This document shows positions 26,085 through 34,729 of a stretch of 64,000 nt of DNA, one piece after another. Positions within the stretch are counted from its first letter, which is position 1; every line of letters starts with the position of its first letter. Source of the stretch: Chryseosolibacter histidinae (GTDB lineage Bacteria; Bacteroidota; Bacteroidia; Cytophagales; Cyclobacteriaceae); contig NZ_JAHESF010000015.1 of assembly GCF_018598225.1 (NCBI RefSeq), positions 111,676 through 175,675 on the forward strand, given 5' to 3'. The position numbers and the translations under genes were made by a program. Below the pieces are notes generated by a model. The model made no database searches. It was not told the origin of the DNA and worked only from the letters and a program-made list of their open reading frames with translations.

Positions 26085-28003
26085 AACCGTGCGTACATGA
26101 TCTTGTCTTTTTCAGTGGTCTTTCCATTGCCATTACCGTTCCCGTTGGTGTAATGGTGGTGCTGGACAGGCACTGCCTGGCGGGTGTTTCCGAATAGTTT
26201 TATCTCCACGAGGTGACACAACGTATGCAATATGTGGAGGTGAAGCTCCTGGATGCGTTGTGTACTGTCTGAAGGCACCACCAGGTTCACCTGCGCATAA
26301 GAAGACATTTCGCCGCCGCCTTTGCCGCTCAGCGCAATGCAGGTCATTTCCTTGTCAAGTGCCACCTTCATGGCGTTGATAACGTTCACGGACTGTCCGC
26401 TGGTGCTGAAGCAGAAGAGGATGTCGCCTTTCTGTCCCAGCGCTTCTACCTGTCTTGCAAAAATATCTTCGTAGCCGATGTCGTTAGACCATGCCGTTAG
26501 CACAGAAGTGTCTGTGGTGAGCGAAATGGCGGGAAGCGCTTTTCGCTCGGGGATCTCGAATCTTCCCACGAGCTCTGCGGTCAGGTGCTGACTTTCTGCC
26601 GCGCTGCCGCCGTTGCCGCAAACCAGTACCTTCTTACCTCGTTTGAAACATTGTGTGAGCAGCACAGAAGCTTCAAGGATGCTTTGGACCAGTGCATTTT
26701 TGCTTTCTTGAAAAGCATTGACGGCATGGTCGAAGGCACCTTCAATGAAGACCACTGCATCTTCTTCGTGATCCTTGTCGAGGATGCGTTCATAGACGGC
26801 AGCCATTTGCTGCGATACCTTCGCCCAGGTGAAATGTAAGTTCACCCGTTTGATGGCATTCTCTCCCATTTTTTTTCGCAGGGCCGGATCGTGAAGCAGC
26901 TCGTAAAGTTTTACAGCGAGACAATCAGGATCGTTCGGAGGCACCAGGTATCCCGTCTTTCCGTCCTCTACACTATATTTTATGCCGCCAACATTCGAGC
27001 CGATCACCGGCGTTCCGCAGGCCATGGCTTCGAGTGGTGTGATGCCGAAAGGTTCGTACCAGGGTGTAGTGACAAAAACATCGGCAGCAGCATAATAGTA
27101 TTTCAGAATGTCCCTGCTTTTACGGCCGGCGAAGCTCACACTCTCTTCCACACCTTCTTCCGCAGCAATGGCCTGCAGCCTTGCGATCTCCGGATTGCTA
27201 ACGGGATCGACATCATCGGTCTCACCGCCTACCACGATCAGCCTTACAGGTACCGACACTTTTTTGATCCTCGCCAGCGCACGGATCACGTTATCGACTC
27301 CTTTGCGGGGTACCATGCGGCCCAGCTGAAGAATGATATGCTCGTCGCTTTTGATGTTCAGCACCATACGTGCCAGGAACTGATCGATGGGATAGAACTC
27401 CTGCGTGTTGAACCCGCACGGGATCACCGTGATCTTATCTACAGGAGCATTATAGTATTGAATGAGGTCTTCCTTGTCTTGCGGACATTCCGCAATGATC
27501 CGGTCTGCTTCAGCCACCACTCTCTTTTCAATATCGATACGGGTAGCTGGGAACTTGTCACGCTCGCCCTGAAAGATCTTTCTGATGCTGCCCAGCGCAT
27601 GGAAGGTGACTACAAACGGGATCCCTAACATCTGTTTGATCTCTGCCGCTACAAGGGCAGACATAAAAAAGTTTGCATGGATCAGCCGGTAGTGCACGGC
27701 CTCCCTGTTCATGAACGCCAGCATGTTGGCGGTGAACTCCGGCATATAGGGCAATAGTTTTTCCTTTTCAAGTTGAGCAGCAGGGCCTGCGTTGATATGA
27801 ATGATCCGCACGTCGCTGGTCCACGAAACAATTTCGGGTAGCTGCGCATTGTCACGGCGGGTGAATATATCTACCTGGTAACCTGTTGCTGCCAGGTGCC
27901 GCGCCAGCTCACCGACGTAGACGTTCTGGCCGCCGCTATCAACTCCTCCCAGTGCCGCCAGTGGTGAAGCGTGCTCGCTGATAAATGCTATTCTCCTTTT
28001 CAT
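26081..28003 (-). CDS. GT4 glycosyltransferase fused to GmhA-type sedoheptulose-7-phosphate isomerase
   Basis: A 640-residue two-enzyme protein. The N-terminal GT-B domain (about 1-415) resembles MshA/sucrose-phosphate-synthase-type GT4 enzymes: GGVDSGGQNVYVGELARHL at the N-terminus, LGRMVPRKGVDNVI, and the E-x7-E motif EPFGITPLEAMACGTPVIGS. The C-terminal SIS domain (about 428-605) is of GmhA type: CGNGGSAAESQHLTAELVGR, a SNDIGYEDIFARQVEAL segment and the HILHTLCHLVE helix with the active-site His and Glu. GmhA turns sedoheptulose-7-phosphate into D,D-heptose-7-phosphate, the first step of the pathway continued by HldE and GmhB. A flexible tail with HHHYTNGNGNGNGK follows. No separate gmhA is in the window. 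It starts 1 base after the upstream GT gene stop. Confidence 0.9.
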   Translation of the reverse strand: MKRRIAFISEHASPLAALGGVDSGGQNVYVGELARHLAATGYQVDIFTRRDNAQLPEIVSWTSDVRIIHINAGPAAQLEKEKLLPYMPEFTANMLAFMNREAVHYRLIHANFFMSALVAAEIKQMLGIPFVVTFHALGSIRKIFQGERDKFPATRIDIEKRVVAEADRIIAECPQDKEDLIQYYNAPVDKITVIPCGFNTQEFYPIDQFLARMVLNIKSDEHIILQLGRMVPRKGVDNVIRALARIKKVSVPVRLIVVGGETDDVDPVSNPEIARLQAIAAEEGVEESVSFAGRKSRDILKYYYAAADVFVTTPWYEPFGITPLEAMACGTPVIGSNVGGIKYSVEDGKTGYLVPPNDPDCLAVKLYELLHDPALRKKMGENAIKRVNLHFTWAKVSQQMAAVYERILDKDHEEDAVVFIEGAFDHAVNAFQESKNALVQSILEASVLLTQCFKRGKKVLVCGNGGSAAESQHLTAELVGRFEIPERKALPAISLTTDTSVLTAWSNDIGYEDIFARQVEALGQKGDILFCFSTSGQSVNVINAMKVALDKEMTCIALSGKGGGEMSSYAQVNLVVPSDSTQRIQELHLHILHTLCHLVEIKLFGNTRQAVPVQHHHYTNGNGNGNGKTTEKDKIMYARL

Positions 28004-28004
28004 A

Positions 28005-29009
28005 TCAATGCACTGCCATTTCGTTTATGTTTTCACTCCGCGATGTTACGCGCCTGTCGCCGATCACACGGGTGAAGAGCTGCATCCAGTCGCGGTTGAA
28101 TCGATCAATGTTGAATCTTTCTATTGCTGTTTTTCTTCCTTCAGCGCCGAGGTGTGCAGCGAGCTTTTTGTCTTTCAGAAGCTCACGCATGCGGCCGATG
28201 AGGTAATCGATGTCGGTGTGCAGTATTCCCGAATGCCCATCCCTGATCACCGTCACCATCTCTGTGGTAGCCAGCCCTACTACGGGAACACCCGCCATCA
28301 TCGCCTCCAGTACGGCCAGTCCAAGGCTCGTATATCGGATAGGATTGAAAAAAAATCTGTAACGACTAATGAAATCAGGAAGCTTAGGATGTAATATTTC
28401 ACCTAATCCTCCTAATTTCTCGGTATCCATCCCTATAAGGTCGAGCGGTACGTGCTCCCTTGCCTGCAGGAAGATGTCGAGCCCTAATCTTCGCCCGCGT
28501 TCATTAAGATTGTTGATCACCACGATGCCGCGTTCGAGTTCTCCGGTATACGTTGCCGTGGGCATTGTAATGCCATGGTCAATAACAACAGCAGGCGTGC
28601 GGCCGTTGTCCCACATCAGCTTGTTGAAATGTGTCACGTGCACCAGTGTTACATCCGGGTCGTCTATAATGTGCCGTGTATCGGTGGGCACTTGCTGCGG
28701 CGGATCGTGTTCAAGGTAGATCGCCGGAAGGGAAAGCTGGCTGTCCGACAGGATCTCAAATCGATCAACAGTATAATTTTTTGGTGTCTGGTAGAGCAGG
28801 CAATCGAATGAAATATTCCTGACCTCCGCCGCAGGCACCTCGTGAACATTATCGCCGAAAGGAAAGGTGGTGCCGCGCCCTATATAGCCCGTCGTCTTCT
28901 TATCGTTTACCGGAACAAAGATCTCGAACGGTCCTTGCGAGAGGTAGTACAAATAACTTCCGTGAATATGCCAGGTGAAGATCCTGATGTGATTTTTGTC
29001 ATCCCTCAT
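28005..29009 (-). CDS. GT-B fold glycosyltransferase (GT4-like)
   Basis: A 334-residue probable glycosyltransferase and first gene of the leftward ADP-heptose operon. The C-terminal half has the GT4-like donor site (FFNPIRYTSLGLAVLEAMMA then GVPVVGLATTEMV). The N-terminal half is unusual, with IRIFTWHIHGSYLYYLSQGP and repeated HDPPQ and HVTHFN segments. The classical E-x7-E is weak: a Thr-Ser-Leu-Gly-Leu stretch replaces the first Glu region. It would act in the cytoplasm or at the inner membrane on the same glycan as its neighbours. The sugar donor is unknown. Confidence 0.8.
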   Translation of the reverse strand: MRDDKNHIRIFTWHIHGSYLYYLSQGPFEIFVPVNDKKTTGYIGRGTTFPFGDNVHEVPAAEVRNISFDCLLYQTPKNYTVDRFEILSDSQLSLPAIYLEHDPPQQVPTDTRHIIDDPDVTLVHVTHFNKLMWDNGRTPAVVIDHGITMPTATYTGELERGIVVINNLNERGRRLGLDIFLQAREHVPLDLIGMDTEKLGGLGEILHPKLPDFISRYRFFFNPIRYTSLGLAVLEAMMAGVPVVGLATTEMVTVIRDGHSGILHTDIDYLIGRMRELLKDKKLAAHLGAEGRKTAIERFNIDRFNRDWMQLFTRVIGDRRVTSRSENINEMAVH

Positions 29010-29322
29010 GGTTACGTGTTAAATTTCGATAGACACTAAAATTTTAGAACCATCTGCTGAAAGCGTTACCTTGAAGTAGCCCCGCCTCAATAATCCTTGT
29101 CGCTTACAAGCACTTATGTCGAAATAGTTCCACAGAAGCGCTTCGTGCTAACGGGCGGCCTGCAGGCATCTTGCACGTTCGCTAGAGATACTTTTGAAGC
29201 GCACAAATTATTGCCGCATGTAAGAATCGTTTTCATTTAGAACTTCTTTTACAATTTGCAATGGGGGAATTTTGTGTTGTGATTCTGTGAACACCAACCC
29301 ATTCTTAATCACACAACAAACA
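29010..29322. other. Divergent intergenic region between glycan operon and ABC exporter
   Basis: This 313-base gap must hold the promoters of both flanking units. A perfect 12-base palindrome CTAAAATTTTAG (29036-29047) lies 27 bases upstream of the leftward start and could be an operator. A weak promoter-like TACAATTTG occurs near 29251, upstream of the exporter. No RNA gene or small protein was recognised. Confidence 0.4.
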
Positions 29323-31140
29323 ATGCGAAACCCTTATTTATCACTACTGCGTACCGCGTGGAAGTACGCGCGCGAGGAGAAACGACGCTTTGTGCTGATC
29401 TACACCATGTTTGTGATCGCCAACGTGATCGTGGCCATGAACCCTTTATTTTACGGATGGTTCATCAACGAGCTGCAACAGCACGGCACTGCTGTGCTGA
29501 ACACGGGATGGATATACGTGGCAGGCTTCCTTGGCCTGCGCCTGCTTGAATGGATGTTTCACGGTCCCGCACGCGTGATGGAACGGCAGTTAGCCTTCAA
29601 CGTTGGGCGCAATTTTCTCGACGTACTCTATCATAAGGTGTTACACCTGCCTGTTAAATGGCACCAGGAACATCACAGTGGCTCCACGATCAGCCGGCTT
29701 CGCAAAGCGCATGAAGCACTCCGTGATTTTTTTCAGCACGGGTTTATCTACCTGTACTCGTTCGGTAAGTTCATTTTTTCGTTTGCCGCCATGTTGTACT
29801 TCTCACCGCTGTTCGGTGCTATCGGCGTAGTGCTCGGTGTCATTACTATATGGATCATTGTGCAGTTCGATAAACCTTTTATCAGGTCGTTGCGTGAAGT
29901 GAACGAGCGTGAGCATGAAGTGTCGTCAACGTTGTTCGACAGCCTTTCCAACATCCTCACGGTGATCACCTTGCGGCTGGAGAAGCGGATCCAGGCCGGC
30001 TTCATGAAAAAGATCGGTGACGTGTTCCCTCCCTTCAAGAAGAATGTCACCATCAACGAGCTCAAATGGTTCACAGCCCAGATGTTGGTGGGAGTCATTT
30101 ACGCCATCACAACCATCGGTTATATTTATCAGCATTATACACCCGGAGAAACTTTTATGATCGGCGGCCTGGTCATCCTTCTCGGATACGTGAACCAGTT
30201 CACCAGCGTTTTCAACGACATCGCCTCACACTACACGCAGATCGTGAAATATGACACCGATGTTCAGAACGCACGCGAGCTTGAAAAAGCTTATGATGAG
30301 AAACAGGTGAAGGAAGCTGGCGCGGTGCTGCCTTCACAGTGGAGCAGCATCGATATCGAAGGACTTAATTTCAGCAGAAACAACCCCTCAGACCAGCGCA
30401 AATCCGGTGGTATTCACGACCTGAGTATGCGCATCAGCAAAGGTCAGCGCATCGCACTGATCGGCGAAAGCGGAAGTGGAAAGAGCACGTTGCTGGCATT
30501 GCTCCGCGGTCTGCACGACGCCACACCCGGCACAGATGTAAAAGCAGACGAAACGAGAATCGACCTCGAAAGCATCAGGTCTGCCGTAACACTTTTCCCG
30601 CAGGAACCTGAGATCTTCGAAAACACGGTGATGTACAACATCACACTCGGGCTACCGTTCACCGAAGAAGAAGTAATGCAGGTATGCGAGGCTGCGCAGT
30701 TCACCGATGTGATCAAGCGACTGCCCCAGGGCCTTCACACACTCATTCAGGAGAAAGGCGTGAATCTTTCCGGCGGACAGAAACAGCGCCTGGCCCTTGC
30801 CCGTGGTATTCTCGCCGCAAGGCAGAGCAGCATCGTGCTCATGGACGAGCCCACCAGCAGCATCGATCCTCGAACGGAGAAAAAGATCTACCACAGCCTC
30901 TTCGAAACATTCAACGACAAGGCCGTGATCTCTTCCCTGCACAGGCTTCACCTGCTTACCGATTTCGACTATATCTACATCATGCGTGAAGGTGTGGTGA
31001 TCGATGAAGGCAGCTTCGAAGACCTGAGCCGCTACAGCCTTGTATTCATGGAGATGTGGAACCACCAGGCCGCTGCCCAGAAAGCGGATACCCAGCCAGT
31101 TGCGCCAGAAGATTACCCGCCGCTGAACGTGGCGTTGTAA
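29323..31140 (+). CDS. ABC exporter, fused permease and ATPase
   Basis: A 605-residue half-transporter of the lipid/multidrug exporter type. The ATG at 29323 (MRNPYLSLLRTAWKYAREEK) was chosen over a TTG at 29272 because it starts at the usual distance from the first membrane helix. The membrane domain covers about 1-315. The ATPase domain (about 340-580) has Walker A GESGSGKST, a Q-loop (LFPQEPEIFEN), signature LSGGQKQRLALARG, Walker B IVLMDEPTSS and an H-loop (SSLHRLH). It is divergent from the ADP-heptose operon and may export a glycolipid, but drug export is equally possible on sequence alone. Confidence 0.9.
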   Translation: MRNPYLSLLRTAWKYAREEKRRFVLIYTMFVIANVIVAMNPLFYGWFINELQQHGTAVLNTGWIYVAGFLGLRLLEWMFHGPARVMERQLAFNVGRNFLDVLYHKVLHLPVKWHQEHHSGSTISRLRKAHEALRDFFQHGFIYLYSFGKFIFSFAAMLYFSPLFGAIGVVLGVITIWIIVQFDKPFIRSLREVNEREHEVSSTLFDSLSNILTVITLRLEKRIQAGFMKKIGDVFPPFKKNVTINELKWFTAQMLVGVIYAITTIGYIYQHYTPGETFMIGGLVILLGYVNQFTSVFNDIASHYTQIVKYDTDVQNARELEKAYDEKQVKEAGAVLPSQWSSIDIEGLNFSRNNPSDQRKSGGIHDLSMRISKGQRIALIGESGSGKSTLLALLRGLHDATPGTDVKADETRIDLESIRSAVTLFPQEPEIFENTVMYNITLGLPFTEEEVMQVCEAAQFTDVIKRLPQGLHTLIQEKGVNLSGGQKQRLALARGILAARQSSIVLMDEPTSSIDPRTEKKIYHSLFETFNDKAVISSLHRLHLLTDFDYIYIMREGVVIDEGSFEDLSRYSLVFMEMWNHQAAAQKADTQPVAPEDYPPLNVAL

Positions 31141-31141
31141 G

Positions 31142-31247
31142 AGTCCACGGTCCGCAGTCGACAGTCCACGGCAGTTCGGTGTAAAAGTTAAGATAGGGTA
31201 AAAGTTGAACCAACGCAGCCCTGCTGTGGACCGTCGACTGTGGACTA
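31142..31247. repeat. Heptamer-phased inverted repeat H4 (unit AGTCCAC)
   Basis: Immediately after the exporter stop codon the left arm reads AGTCCAC, GGTCCGC, AGTCGAC, AGTCCAC (31142-31169). The right arm (about 31222-31247), on the other strand, reads AGTCCAC, AGTCGAC, GGTCCAC. It fills the gap between the exporter gene and the convergent mannosyltransferase-like gene. Confidence 0.85.
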
Positions 31248-31252
31248 TACTA

Positions 31253-32032
31253 TTACGCTGCCTCCGAAAACTTCTCTACAGGCTTATAAGTGTTGGGGAT
31301 GTACTTCTTGAACCAGCTGAGCACGGTCATCTGCAATACACCAAAGAAGGCTTCTTTGAAGATGCCGGCAGACATTTTGGATTCACCGCGGGTGCGGTCT
31401 GTGAAGATAATGGGGACTTCGCCGAGTTTGAAACCGTATTTCCAGGCGAGGAATTTCATTTCGATCTGGAAAGCGTAGCCTACGAATTTGATGTGATCCA
31501 ATGGAATGGTTTCCAGCACTTCGCGGCGGTAGCAAACAAAACCAGCCGTTGTATCGCGTATAGGCATGCTGGTGATCAGTCTCACATAGCTGCTGGCAAA
31601 ATATGACAGTAGTACACGGCCGATGGGCCAGTTTACAACGTTCACGCCAGTGGCATACCGCGATCCGATAGAAAGGTCGATGCGTTGCTCGGCACAGGCG
31701 CGGTAAAGGTTCACAAGATCTTTGGGATCGTGCGAAAAATCCGCATCCATTTCCAGGATGTAATCATAACCTTTGGCAACGGCCCAGCGGAAACCAGCTA
31801 TATAAGCGGTACCCAATCCCTGTTTTCCGGGGCGTTTCATCAGGTGAAGCCTTGTTTCCGAACCATTATAATAGGCCTGCAACTCTTCAACGATGGCAGC
31901 TGTGCCATCAGGAGAATTATCGTCGACAATTAAAACGTGGAAAGCCTTTGGAAGCCCAAAAACGGCCTCGATGATAGCACGGATGTTCTCGCGCTCCTTA
32001 TACGTTGGTATGATTACAATGGCATTGGTCAT
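31253..32032 (-). CDS. Polyprenol monophosphomannose synthase-like GT2 enzyme
   Basis: A 259-residue GT-A glycosyltransferase of the dolichol-phosphate mannose synthase type: VIIPTYKERENI at the N-terminus, IVDDNSPDGTA, then the metal site EMDADFSHDPKDL, and SRYATGVNVVNWP. It has no C-terminal membrane helices, like the short bacterial Ppm1 class. Such enzymes load a sugar from GDP-mannose or UDP-glucose on a polyprenyl phosphate for use on the outer side of the inner membrane. It probably belongs functionally with the neighbouring glycan genes, though the family is common outside such loci. Confidence 0.88.
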   Translation of the reverse strand: MTNAIVIIPTYKERENIRAIIEAVFGLPKAFHVLIVDDNSPDGTAAIVEELQAYYNGSETRLHLMKRPGKQGLGTAYIAGFRWAVAKGYDYILEMDADFSHDPKDLVNLYRACAEQRIDLSIGSRYATGVNVVNWPIGRVLLSYFASSYVRLITSMPIRDTTAGFVCYRREVLETIPLDHIKFVGYAFQIEMKFLAWKYGFKLGEVPIIFTDRTRGESKMSAGIFKEAFFGVLQMTVLSWFKKYIPNTYKPVEKFSEAA

Positions 32033-32244
32033 CGATATGGGCTCTTGAGGTATAACAAATCTATTAAAAGAATGATTTTATACAACGGTTTTCGGATGAC
32101 CGGGGTGCTTTTTCGACATACAAACTTTTTTTCTTATTCATTTGGCGAATATCATCGACCAAATGCCTGATGAATGGTATTAGCTGTGTGCGTGTGCGAT
32201 CAATATTTTTGTGTGCACACCCGCTTTGAGGCGGGCTCGGTAAG

Positions 32245-32272
32245 AAAAAAGGCTGTCCCTTGTTCGACAGCC
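32245..32272 (-). terminator. Intrinsic terminator of the EF-G paralogue gene
   Basis: A stem of GGCTGTC (32251-32257) and GACAGCC (32266-32272) with an 8-base loop, followed on the minus strand by a six-T run (32245-32250). It lies 11 bases behind the gene's stop codon. Confidence 0.85.
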
Positions 32273-32282
32273 CTGGTTGTTT

Positions 32283-34409
32283 CTAAACCGCTTCAACTTC
32301 GTGCGAGGCCTTGGCGATCTCCTGCTGCACTTCAAACGGCACCGGCGAGAATTCCGAAAACCGTTGTGTGAAGCTGGCGCGGCCTTGCGTTAGCGAACGC
32401 AGCGTGGTAGAATACCGGTCCAGCGCTGCCAGCGGCGCCCGCGCTTTGATCACCTGATAATGATCTTTGCTGTCCATACCGATGATCAGCGCCCGGCGGG
32501 TCTGCAGATCACCCATCACTTCGCCCATCACTTCTTCCGGAAGCATTACTTCAAGCTCATAGATCGGTTCGAGCAGCTGCGGTTCTGCCCTCAGGAACGC
32601 GTCTTTGAACGCCATCATTCCGGCAATTTTGAATGAAATGTCGTTTGAATCGACGGGGTGCATTTTGCCATCGAACACGCACACACGCACATCGCGCACA
32701 TACGAGCCTGTGATGGGGCCTTCTTCCATTTTTTCCATCACTCCTTTCAGAATGGAAGGAATGAACCGTGCGTCGATCACACCCCCCACGATGCAATTGT
32801 AGAATGCAAGCTTTCCGCCCCAGGGCAGGTCGATGAACTCCTTACCCCTCACGTTGTACTCCGCCGGCTCCGGCATACCGTCGTACCAAGGCTCTATCTT
32901 CATGTGCACTTCACCGAACTGGCCGGCACCGCCCGACTGTTTTTTATGGCGATAGCTCGCTACCGAAGGTTTTCGTATCGTTTCCCGATAGGAGATGCGT
33001 GGAGGCTCGAAGGTTATATGAAGCTTGTAGACATTTTCAAGATACCATTTGCATACAGCGAGGTGCAGCTCTCCCTGTGCGGAGATGATCAGCTGCTTGA
33101 GCTCCTTTGAGTATTCCACTTCAACGGTGGGATCTTCCTGGTGGATCTTGCCAAGCACTTCGCCGATCTTCTCATCGTCGCCTTTGGTCTGCGCAACGAT
33201 GGCTGTGCGGATCCTCGGAGCCGGAAATTCGATGGGCTGGATGGTCACATCATATCCTTTGGCATGAAGGGTCTGGTTGGTAAAAGTATCCTTCAGCTTC
33301 AGCGTGGCGCCGATATCGCCGGTCACAAGCTTGTCTACGGGGGTGCGGTTCTTGCCATCCATAATAAAGAGCTGGTGGATCTTTTCCACGGCGCCGGTCT
33401 GGCTGTTCACAACTTCAGAGCCGGTTGTGATCTCGCCCGAGATCACCTTGAAGAATGAAAGTTTGCCGAGGTTGGGCTCGAGGTGCGATTTAAAAACGAA
33501 CAATACTGTTGGCTTCGTGGGGTCAAGTGGCAGGGGAGTTCCGTCTGTGGTGAGTTCAGGTTTGGCTTCCAGTGGGGTAGGGGCTACGTTGTCGATAAAT
33601 CCCATCATCCGGCCGCTGCCCATGTTCTTTTTGGCCGACATGCAGAATACGGGAAACACATCGTGGTTGATCATGCCGAGCTTCAGGCCTTCGCGCATTT
33701 CATCTTCGTCCAGGGTGCCTTTTTCAAAATATTTTTCCATCAGCCGCTCATCGTTCTCCGCCGCTTTTTCCACGAGCTCGTTGTGCAGCTTTTCTGCTTT
33801 CTCTTTCTCCGATTCCGGGATGTCGAGCTTTTTAGGTTTGCCGCCATCCACAGGAAATTTGTACATCACCATTTTCAGCAGGTCGATAATGGCGTTGAAG
33901 CCCTCGCCCTGGTTGATGGGATATTGCATCTGCGTTACAGCGCCTCCGAATTTTGTTTTCAGTGCGCCGAGAGCGGCATCGAAATCTGCTTTGGGATGAT
34001 CTACCTGGTTGATGGCGAAGATCGTGGGCTTGCTGAACCGGTCGATGTAATTCCAGATCAGCGATGTACCCACCTCAACACCATGCTGTGCGTTGACCAC
34101 CATCACGCAGGTGTCGGCAACCCGTACCGAAGAAACGATCTCCCCGATGAAGTCGTCAAATCCGGGCGTGTCGATGATGTTGATCTTGTAATCCTTCCAT
34201 TCCGTGTGCAGGGCAGTGGCAAAAACGGAATTACCACGCTCGTGCTCGATCTCGTGGTAATCCGATACAGTGCTCTTGGCTTCAATGGTACCTCTCCGGT
34301 GTACAATACCGGCTTCGAAAATCATGTCTTCGGCCAGCAACGTCTTGCCGGCCTTGGGCGCACCCAACAGAACCACGTTCTTGATGTGCTTTTCATCATA
34401 GACTTTCAT
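32283..34409 (-). CDS. Elongation factor G-like GTPase (EF-G paralogue)
   Basis: Translational GTPase of 708 residues with the domain order of EF-G: G domain (about 8-270), domain 2 (about 300-385), then domains III, IV and V to the C-terminus (RRALIIGMDSKDHYQVIKA in the last). The P loop GAPKAGKT (16-23) and the G3 motif DTPGFDD (80-86) are intact. The G4 motif is NQVD (134-137) where canonical EF-G has NKxD, and the ERGITI switch region is ERGNSV. These differences place it in the EF-G-like side family rather than the main elongation factor. Ribosome-linked function (recycling, stress or accuracy) is probable but not defined. Confidence 0.88.
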   Translation of the reverse strand: MKVYDEKHIKNVVLLGAPKAGKTLLAEDMIFEAGIVHRRGTIEAKSTVSDYHEIEHERGNSVFATALHTEWKDYKINIIDTPGFDDFIGEIVSSVRVADTCVMVVNAQHGVEVGTSLIWNYIDRFSKPTIFAINQVDHPKADFDAALGALKTKFGGAVTQMQYPINQGEGFNAIIDLLKMVMYKFPVDGGKPKKLDIPESEKEKAEKLHNELVEKAAENDERLMEKYFEKGTLDEDEMREGLKLGMINHDVFPVFCMSAKKNMGSGRMMGFIDNVAPTPLEAKPELTTDGTPLPLDPTKPTVLFVFKSHLEPNLGKLSFFKVISGEITTGSEVVNSQTGAVEKIHQLFIMDGKNRTPVDKLVTGDIGATLKLKDTFTNQTLHAKGYDVTIQPIEFPAPRIRTAIVAQTKGDDEKIGEVLGKIHQEDPTVEVEYSKELKQLIISAQGELHLAVCKWYLENVYKLHITFEPPRISYRETIRKPSVASYRHKKQSGGAGQFGEVHMKIEPWYDGMPEPAEYNVRGKEFIDLPWGGKLAFYNCIVGGVIDARFIPSILKGVMEKMEEGPITGSYVRDVRVCVFDGKMHPVDSNDISFKIAGMMAFKDAFLRAEPQLLEPIYELEVMLPEEVMGEVMGDLQTRRALIIGMDSKDHYQVIKARAPLAALDRYSTTLRSLTQGRASFTQRFSEFSPVPFEVQQEIAKASHEVEAV

Positions 34410-34682
34410 AAGGATAATAGTTTAAGGTTATGCCCTTGCCTGCGTCCACACAGGCATGGAATGTCCAGGGAAAGTAGAAGATTCCTTCGCTTAATGAACC
34501 CTGTAGGCATTTCATAGGCGAGCAGTTAATTAAAACAGTGAAGGAATAGTGAGGAAAGTGAATGTAAGCAAAAATGAGGATAAAACGAAGCCCGGAAGCA
34601 GAGCAATGGTTACGGCCGCTTCGGTAAAAGAAGGTGATCAGGTACGAAATACGTAAACGGAGTTTTTGATCGAAGGACCACC
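34410..34682. other. Intergenic region between EF-G-like and arginine decarboxylase genes
   Basis: Both flanking genes run leftward. The 317-base gap holds the upstream region of the EF-G-like gene and, at its far end, heptamer array H5 behind the decarboxylase stop. No clear TAnnTTTG box, terminator or small gene was seen. Confidence 0.3.
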
Positions 34683-34729
34683 CTTCTGACTCCTGGCTCC
34701 TTACTTCTGGCTTCTAGCTTGTACTCCTA
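34683..34729 (-). repeat. Heptamer-phased repeat H5, single arm (unit AGCCAGA)
   Basis: Read on the minus strand, the units AGCTAGA, AGCCAGA, AGTAAGG, AGCCAGG and AGTCAGA follow one another in phase, starting at the decarboxylase stop codon (34727-34729). No inverted partner was found. The unit type (AGNNAGR) matches array H2. Confidence 0.65.

Noticed and set aside
33483..34517. Antisense frame of 344 codons over the EF-G-like gene
   Set aside because: The EF-G motifs lie on the other strand and the translation has no known domain.
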